Assembly: GCA_944990035.1 (NCBI GenBank)
Contig: CALYLX010000112.1
Location: 682,001 to 746,000 of the forward strand
Direction: 5' to 3'
DNA length: 64,000 nt
Origin: Clitopilus passeckerianus
Taxonomy: Eukaryota > Basidiomycota > Agaricomycetes > Agaricales > Entolomataceae
The notes below the pieces were generated by a model. The model ran no database searches and had not been told where the DNA came from. It saw only the letters and a list, made by a program, of their open reading frames with translations. Positions 58,624-64,000 of the stretch are shown here, piece after piece. A program made the translations under genes and the position numbers. Position 1 is the stretch's first letter, and each line of letters opens with the position of its first letter.

Positions 58624-61600
58624 GAGGGAGCATTCTTTCGTAATTTATACTTCGTTCGATGTCTCTAGAGAGAGGGGGCAAGCAAATTTAGTACCACGTA
58701 GCAACCACATAGTCAGATGTCCATAGGAAAGAAGCTAAGGCTGGTGGGACGGTAGCGGAGGTGGTCAAGTCGAGGTGGAGTGGATGAATCAGATCTTGTT
58801 TGTCGTTAACTGAAAAGGAAGGGAGCAAGAAGAATATGGATAGGAAAGGGAAGGTAGTGGAGACATAGCCCGACAAGTGACCGTTTTACGCCACCCATAT
58901 CTGCAACAGTTGGCTTAGCGAGGATCACGAGGAATCATATGTCGCTATTCCACGCAAGGGTGGAGTAATATGTATTATTTTTGAAATTGAGAACTTGCCA
59001 GACATGACCACAAGCAATTGTGGGCTTGTGATGATCGTCTCTTCCGGAAGAAGGGACGAGCGAGTGTCGTCGCCATAGACTGATGTTTATTGCAAGTCGT
59101 ACACTAAGACTTTTACCAGCAATTTGAAGGGAGAAAAAACAAGGGAGCCATGTCATGCTCAATAGGATCCGGGCCTTTTGCGCAAGTGAACTGCGCATGA
59201 TATCAAATTTGAAGACGTCCATGTACAGACAGCTCTGGCCAAGCGTTCGTCCCCTAGGCTAGGGATCTGCATCCATTCAAGCCAAAGAAGTTCATATAAT
59301 CAGTTGATTTTGCAGATGAACTGGGAATGCATATCTCACATAAGGCTGTGCCCTCACGCTGAGGGTAGACATTACTCCATGTAGAGGGAGCAGCCGGCCA
59401 GGGTGGCGCAAAACTAGGGGCAACACTTTTCTTCCTCAGAAATATCAGCGTGTTAGGGAGTTATCCGAATAATAGACAGAAGTTTCAATACTAGACTTAC
59501 AGGTTGAACATTATCCTGGAAACTGACTGAAGTCACCATGCGACAAGCGTAAATCAAATTCGGCAGAGACTCTCGTTGGAGTGCTAGAAACCATACTGCA
59601 AGGTATCTCCTGGGAAGAGTCTTTACTAGATGTGTGGAGAGAGGCGCAAGACCATCGGCTCCTTGAGGTGCCTTATCACTGTCGTGACTGGCTTTCAGTA
59701 GCGAAGCTCCCCGGGGTGGGGTTAAGATATTGAAATGGGAGTAGATTCACCCTTTATTGACCGGTAGCAGTCACTCCTCCCCTTGGAAGGGAGAAAACAT
59801 GGGATTCCTATCCGTGGTGCGTTAACTGATCCGCGAGTTGTTCGAGTCCAATTGACGAGAACCTTTGCAAGGGTTCTTGTAGCTGCAAATTCGGGATGAA
59901 AACCGGCAGTTTAGGGCAATTGGTTCATGCGGCAAACAGGAAGAACACTGGGCTGAGAGCGAGGGAGAAGCGTCCACATTGAGTCCTGGGAGACGGTGGT
60001 GCCTTGGGCCATCCGATTGCGTCGTCAGTTCGGGAGTGGAAATTCAGGAAAAGTTCCCTGTTGCTTGTTGTTGAAAGCGCCTGATTCAAACGGGGAAAAA
60101 TATCATTCTGGTCAACGATTCTTTGGCCATAGAGTGCGGGCGCGCGCAAGCCATTGTTGTTTGTTGCAAATATTGTGTTGTGGCATGCATTGTGCGGAGT
60201 TTGGGCCATTCATTCGGTAAGCAGGAGTTCATCGAAGTCACCGTGTCTCAACAGTTTCTTGACCTTTAACAAGGCCACTGTGGCCAGCGCAGCAGCTCTC
60301 GACGTTACGCAATTCATCGAAAGGTTACCCACAGTCTACTTTGTCGACAATTCCCTGGATAATTCGGCATGCTGCAGAAAATGCACTGTCACGGAGCGAA
60401 GAATACCATGCGTTGTCCACACCGTTCAGCGCAGGATGTCAGCGGACCTGGAGAAGTCGGAGAATCCCTGAAAGTAGACAACAGGACCTAATTGCGAAAG
60501 GTCCTTTTCGGGATACCGATTCTTCCTTCGAAAACCCTGCAGAACATCGACCATCGGTCCTTCTGAAGGCTATCAGCTCTTCAGCCTATCAGAATCGAAT
60601 GTCCTACCTTCATTGGTGTTCGGGAAGCGAGGAAGTAAAGGGGTTGTATAGCTGGAGAAAGCAGACGGCATATAGCCAGCAGCTCTTAAGCTGGAGTGCG
60701 TAGCAATCATGTCTTCCTCGGGCCTTAGCTTACTGAGATTCAACAGAGCCGCCAGACGCTCCCCCATCCGGTGTAACGCTGGCATGATTGAGCCGTTGGA
60801 CTCAAGAGCTTTGTTGGCTTCCTGAGAACTAGGTCTTGCAACGTGTGGCACTTGGAAAGCTCTAGAAATCTGCGGACAAGCAATACAGGTGGCTTTGGTC
60901 GCTAGGCTCAGATTTCTGGCTTGCATTACTCCAGCGGGGTAGCTTCAAAACCACGGATATAGGGTATTTGCAAGCATATTTCCAATGACCTCAAGTATTC
61001 TCTGGAACCATGGAAAGACCAAAGTGGTCCGGGGCGCCATTGCTGACTGCATTGGGCGGTCTCTCTTCGCCTTATCTTGGGGTATATGTCCTTGCTTGGC
61101 GACTATGAATCTTTCTTAAGCACTCATGTTCAGTTTGCCAGGCTTTCTTCAGAGGTAGCCGGGATGTAGCTTGCTTGAGGCGGGCAACACATCTTGATCC
61201 GCATACCTTGCCCATAGTTGATAACGACACCACCAAAGCGTTGCACAGGTTCGTATAGTTGATCACAGCTTGATGACTTGAATGGGCCTCACGACTAGGT
61301 AGAAGGTGAAGGAAGATATGCATGATATTATGGTTATGGGCAGAGGCAAAGAACAGCAACTCTGACTCGCGTCGGTTTTGCCTATATATAGGGGCCGCCC
61401 TTCCACGTGACCATGCGTCGGGGCCGACCGACGAGCGCGTTCTCACGGCCACTCGATAATGTTTCCACGACGTCCTACTGCCAGCAAGAAGTGACCAAAG
61501 ACAGGCCATTCAGCACATGAGTATACAAGAGCTCTGCATGGAGGCCTGCTTCGGTCAAATTACTCGATAGCCCAATTCCAGTGAAGTTGCCACCCCAAGT

Positions 61601-62274
61601 CGGACCAAAGCGCTTCGACCTACTATTCCACAACAAAGATCCTTCATTCCGCAGCAACAATGCGAGTTGTACCCCTTCTGCCATATATATGCTCAGGCTC
61701 CGTGTTATCACAGGAAAGAAACCGCCCGAAGGTATACGGCCAAGTCCAAGCCCAAGAAGCACCAGGTCCTTGCCAGACGATTCTTCAAAGCGGCCAACCC
61801 TGTGTGTGCGCCGACTTTTCGCGGTTCCGCTTGCGGGTTGTTTTCTACATCCTGTGGACTATGCGGGAGCAATTTTCGAGAAACTGTCGATCATCCATCG
61901 TTGGAGTGGCCACATTGTCGTTTCGTACGCGCTAGGCGTATGCCCGTGGCCAACTGCAACAGTGCTGGAGCGGGCTCGTTTGTTGGAATGGGGTCCGGTT
62001 TGGAGGGGGGCGAAAGCCTTTTTTGGGAGAACTAGAACAAAGCGTGTCAAGTTCGCCGCTCGCCTGAACCGCGTAGTTGGCCCAATGGTCCTGTGTGTGC
62101 GTCAGTTTGTTCTGCCCACGGGTCATTCTTACCATATCTCGAATAATTTAGATTCAGCTTGATTGCGTGTGCCTAGTTTCCCTGAACATATAAAAACCTG
62201 CAACTGAGACGAATACCGTCTGCCCTCCCCCTTCGCTTCCCTCTCATTGCTACCTGCTAGCAACCGCAAGCTCA
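58624..62274. other. Gene-poor region, 3.65 kb
   Basis: The longest stretch without a supported gene. Open frames exist (for example minus 60573-60926, plus 61581-62162, minus 61072-61509) but none shows a known motif, a splice-linked continuation or a matching neighbour frame. I saw no long terminal repeats, terminal inverted repeats, reverse transcriptase or transposase motif. A perfect CCTATATATAGG palindrome lies at 61381-61392 with CACGTG at 61404-61409. It may contain decayed mobile DNA, a non-coding RNA gene, or regulatory sequence. Confidence 0.55.
62189..62196 (+). promoter_or_regulatory. TATA box of the PY-motif protein gene
   Basis: TATAAAAA lies 86 bases before ATG 62275 and is followed by a C/T-rich tract (about 62220-62255), the usual layout of a strong fungal core promoter. 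Confidence 0.6.
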
Positions 62275-63017
62275 ATGGATCCTAACAACACCCCACACTC
62301 CGAATATTTTCGCATCTCGTACCATGGGCCACCTCCCCAGCCACTCACCAATGCGCATCCTTCAGGAGCATTCAGACTCCCAACGTACGACGAAGCTATG
62401 ATGATAGCGGAATTCAGGGACTCTAGGCGTCTTCCAACATACCAGTCCCGGCAACTTGGGAGGTACCACCCTTATTGGCAGTATATGCCCTCGTATCGAC
62501 CAAAAGGTGACAGGTTATTCGAGGTTGGGCCCCACAATTACTTTAATGACCCCTCGGCTGACTTGATACCTAGAACACTCTATTTGATGACCAGTACGTT
62601 CCCCTCGAAGTTCCGGCACGTGTTGAACCTTCTCTTCCTGTGCGTACAACCTCTACTAGAATTTTTCTGGTATTGACCTTTCCTCTCACAGACGCCTCCC
62701 TTGTTGCCTCACGGAATGGAAGGTAGGGAGGGCGCATACTCGGAAAGAAACACAGATCAACTTAACGAGTCCGAAGAGGAGCGATGGGCTCGAGTTTCTC
62801 TTCTCCGTGCAAGGCTTGCGGTACGTCTCCGTCTCACCGAGAATGCGCTGACCTTGAGCTAAATATGATTCAGGACTTCATGTACTGCTTTCACAAAGCC
62901 AATTCTCAAAAGATGACCATCGAAAACGCGGGTTTTGCTCAGTCTCGCGATTTGCACCCTCAGAACACGACCACCACGTTGCCTGCCTTAGCTGATACGC
63001 TTGAAACTGCCCTTTGA
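62275..63017 (+). CDS. Small hypothetical protein with PY-type motif
   Basis: ATG 62275 gives MDPNNTPHSEYFRISYHGPP then FRLPTYDEAMMIAEF, where LPTYDEA resembles a PY motif bound by WW domains of Rsp5/Nedd4 ubiquitin ligases. Tyr/Pro-rich text follows (YHPYWQYMPSYRPKGDRLF). An intron near 62600-62690 precedes ESEEERWARVSLLRARLA, and a second intron (GTACGT...TTCAG, about 62820-62873) leads to DFMYCFHKANSQKMTIENAG, ending LADTLETAL with stop at 63015. No membrane span or known domain. Function is unknown; the first intron borders are tentative. Confidence 0.6.
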
Positions 63018-63318
63018 GGCAATCTCGTGACCCTTCGATTAAATGTAAAGTAAACGAATTTTAAATCTGAATGCTTCGAGGGCGAAGCCTAATCTGTCAT
63101 TCCCATAACCTACATACCCACGTAAAACAAAAAGATTTCCCTTGTTTGTAACGTCCTGCGGAGAGCATCAATGAAAGAGAACCAACAGCTTATTAAGTAC
63201 CGAAAATACATTGGACAGGGTGTAAAATGAGGCGACAACAAAGCATACAAAGCATATTAACCAACGATAACTAGAGCAGAGCATAGGGTATACTATATGA
63301 AAGAAATGGCAACTAGAT
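63018..63318. other. Convergent 3' flanks
   Basis: Lies between two stops facing each other. A/T-rich; no coding signal. Holds the polyadenylation regions of both genes. Confidence 0.5.
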
Positions 63319-64000
63319 TAGTCGGTTTCCGAAACGGTAGCGTTCGGCTCGTTTCCTGCTAGTTTGGCGCCTTCCTGGTCTTCACCTCCTGCTTCTTCAT
63401 CTTCCTGCTCTTCGCTTTCGTCCCCGTTCTCGGGCAAGGGTGGTTGTTTATCGGCTCGCTAATACAGAGGTTAGAAATCGTCGTGGATTGAGAATACTTC
63501 ACGCACCTTGAAGGCGAACTTGCAAACCATGAAGCCTTCCATGCCTTTCTCCAACCATGCCTTCATTGAGTCGTCAGTACTCAGCTTTCGTGCAGGAACG
63601 AACAGAAATGCATCACCCTCTCGACTGTGTAAAGGCCATCATAACGGTATCTAAATAAACAATGTTCTGTATCAAAGTTGACAACACATAATTGAACTAT
63701 GCATACCCTTCGCTCGGGGCGTACTTCGATCGTAGCTTGTACCCACGAATTACTCTTACAGGTTTTCCAGTTTCAGCAGAGAGCTAGAGGAGATGCGATT
63801 ATTAGCGGAGTACGTATGTTCATGATCTAGAGTTACTTACGCTGAGCGCTTTATTGCACTTGAGTGATGGGATAGTATATCAGTACCGCGACATATGCAG
63901 ACGAACAGGAGACCATACCGGGTTTGAAAAGTCCTGGTCACAACTTTGGGGTGCAGTACGAAGCTAAGGGCAGAGTTTAGAGCCGTGAAATATGGCAGGA
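63319..64000 (-). CDS. SRA-YDG domain protein (methylated-DNA reader), C-terminal part
   Basis: Runs off the right edge; transcribed toward lower coordinates, so the 5' end is missing. Joined exons read LRTAPQSCDQDFSNP, CNKALS, LSAETGKPVRVIRGYKLRSK, YAPSEGYRYDG, SREGDAFLFVPARKLSTDDS MKAWLEKGMEGFMVCKFAFK V and an acidic tail with EENGDESEEQEDEEAGGE-like text (PENGDESEEQEDEEAGGEDQ) ending NATVSETD, stop 63319. KPVRVIRGYKL...YRYDG is the SRA/YDG signature of UHRF1 and plant SUVH proteins, which bind hemimethylated or methylated cytosine. The fungal tail has no RING or SET domain. Whether such domains exist upstream cannot be seen. Confidence 0.85.

Noticed and set aside
59840..59849. Second B-box-like GTTCGAGTCC
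   Set aside because: No pairing acceptor strand and no A-box upstream at tRNA distance.
61581..62162. Plus frames with paired Cys/His (for example CGLCGSN), considered as a GRF-type zinc finger
   Set aside because: Cys spacing does not match the GRF pattern and two overlapping frames look equally good; no start or splice support.
1..64000. Mobile elements, CRISPR arrays or a biosynthetic gene cluster
   Set aside because: No transposase, reverse transcriptase, integrase or terminal repeats were seen, and no array of spaced repeats. No polyketide synthase, peptide synthetase or terpene cyclase motifs are present.

Overview
This is nuclear DNA from a filamentous basidiomycete, most likely an agaricomycete. 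The evidence is the gene style: almost every gene is cut by many short (about 45-60 base) GT-AG introns with CTRAC-like branch sites, spacing is tight at about one gene per 1.7 kb, genes alternate between strands, and the protein families are fungal. No virus, prokaryotic operon, CRISPR array, tRNA or intact transposon was recognised. Gene models below were spliced by eye from reading frames, conserved motifs and GT/AG sites. Outer ends are usually good to a codon; several inner exon borders are tentative.

Left third (1-21 kb): the N-terminal part of VPS13 (lipid transfer), an ELO fatty-acid elongase, a PH-C2-RasGAP protein, the AP-2 alpha adaptin, a small AGTRAP-like membrane protein, the DNA polymerase zeta catalytic subunit REV3, the PP2A scaffold subunit, ribosomal protein S24 and the dynactin actin-related protein ARP1. 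These are conserved housekeeping genes.

Middle (21-43 kb): a conserved single-pass membrane protein, a very small SVIP-like protein, GPI2 (GPI-anchor synthesis), a Pap1/Yap-type bZIP factor, APC4, the ribosome-assembly helicase DRS1 divergent from RPL15, two tandem GH16 glucanase-like paralogues, a SurE-type phosphatase and a RasGEF that carries an extra P-loop GTPase-like domain ahead of its catalytic region.

Right third (43-64 kb): a putatively mitochondrial DExH helicase next to the Fe-S co-chaperone JAC1/HSC20; a dysferlin-domain (peroxin-like) protein followed head to tail by a TMEM135-like protein; a secreted helical protein; a MARVEL-like four-span protein; MYG1; a GPI-anchored Ser/Thr-rich wall protein; a conserved unknown protein; and an expansin-like secreted protein split into about ten exons. 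A 3.6 kb gene-poor stretch follows, then a small PY-motif protein and, at the edge, an SRA-YDG (methyl-cytosine reader) protein.

Themes worth attention are very small exons (9-16 bases and an ATG-only exon), head-to-head gene pairs separated by only 66-86 bases, opposing Ras regulators (GAP and GEF) in one window, and a peroxisome-flavoured gene pair. I did not find a clearly new multi-gene system. The best candidates for novelty are the GTPase-like/RasGEF fusion, the SVIP-like gene, the expansin-like gene and the unresolved stretches at 25.6-26.2 kb and 58.6-62.3 kb.
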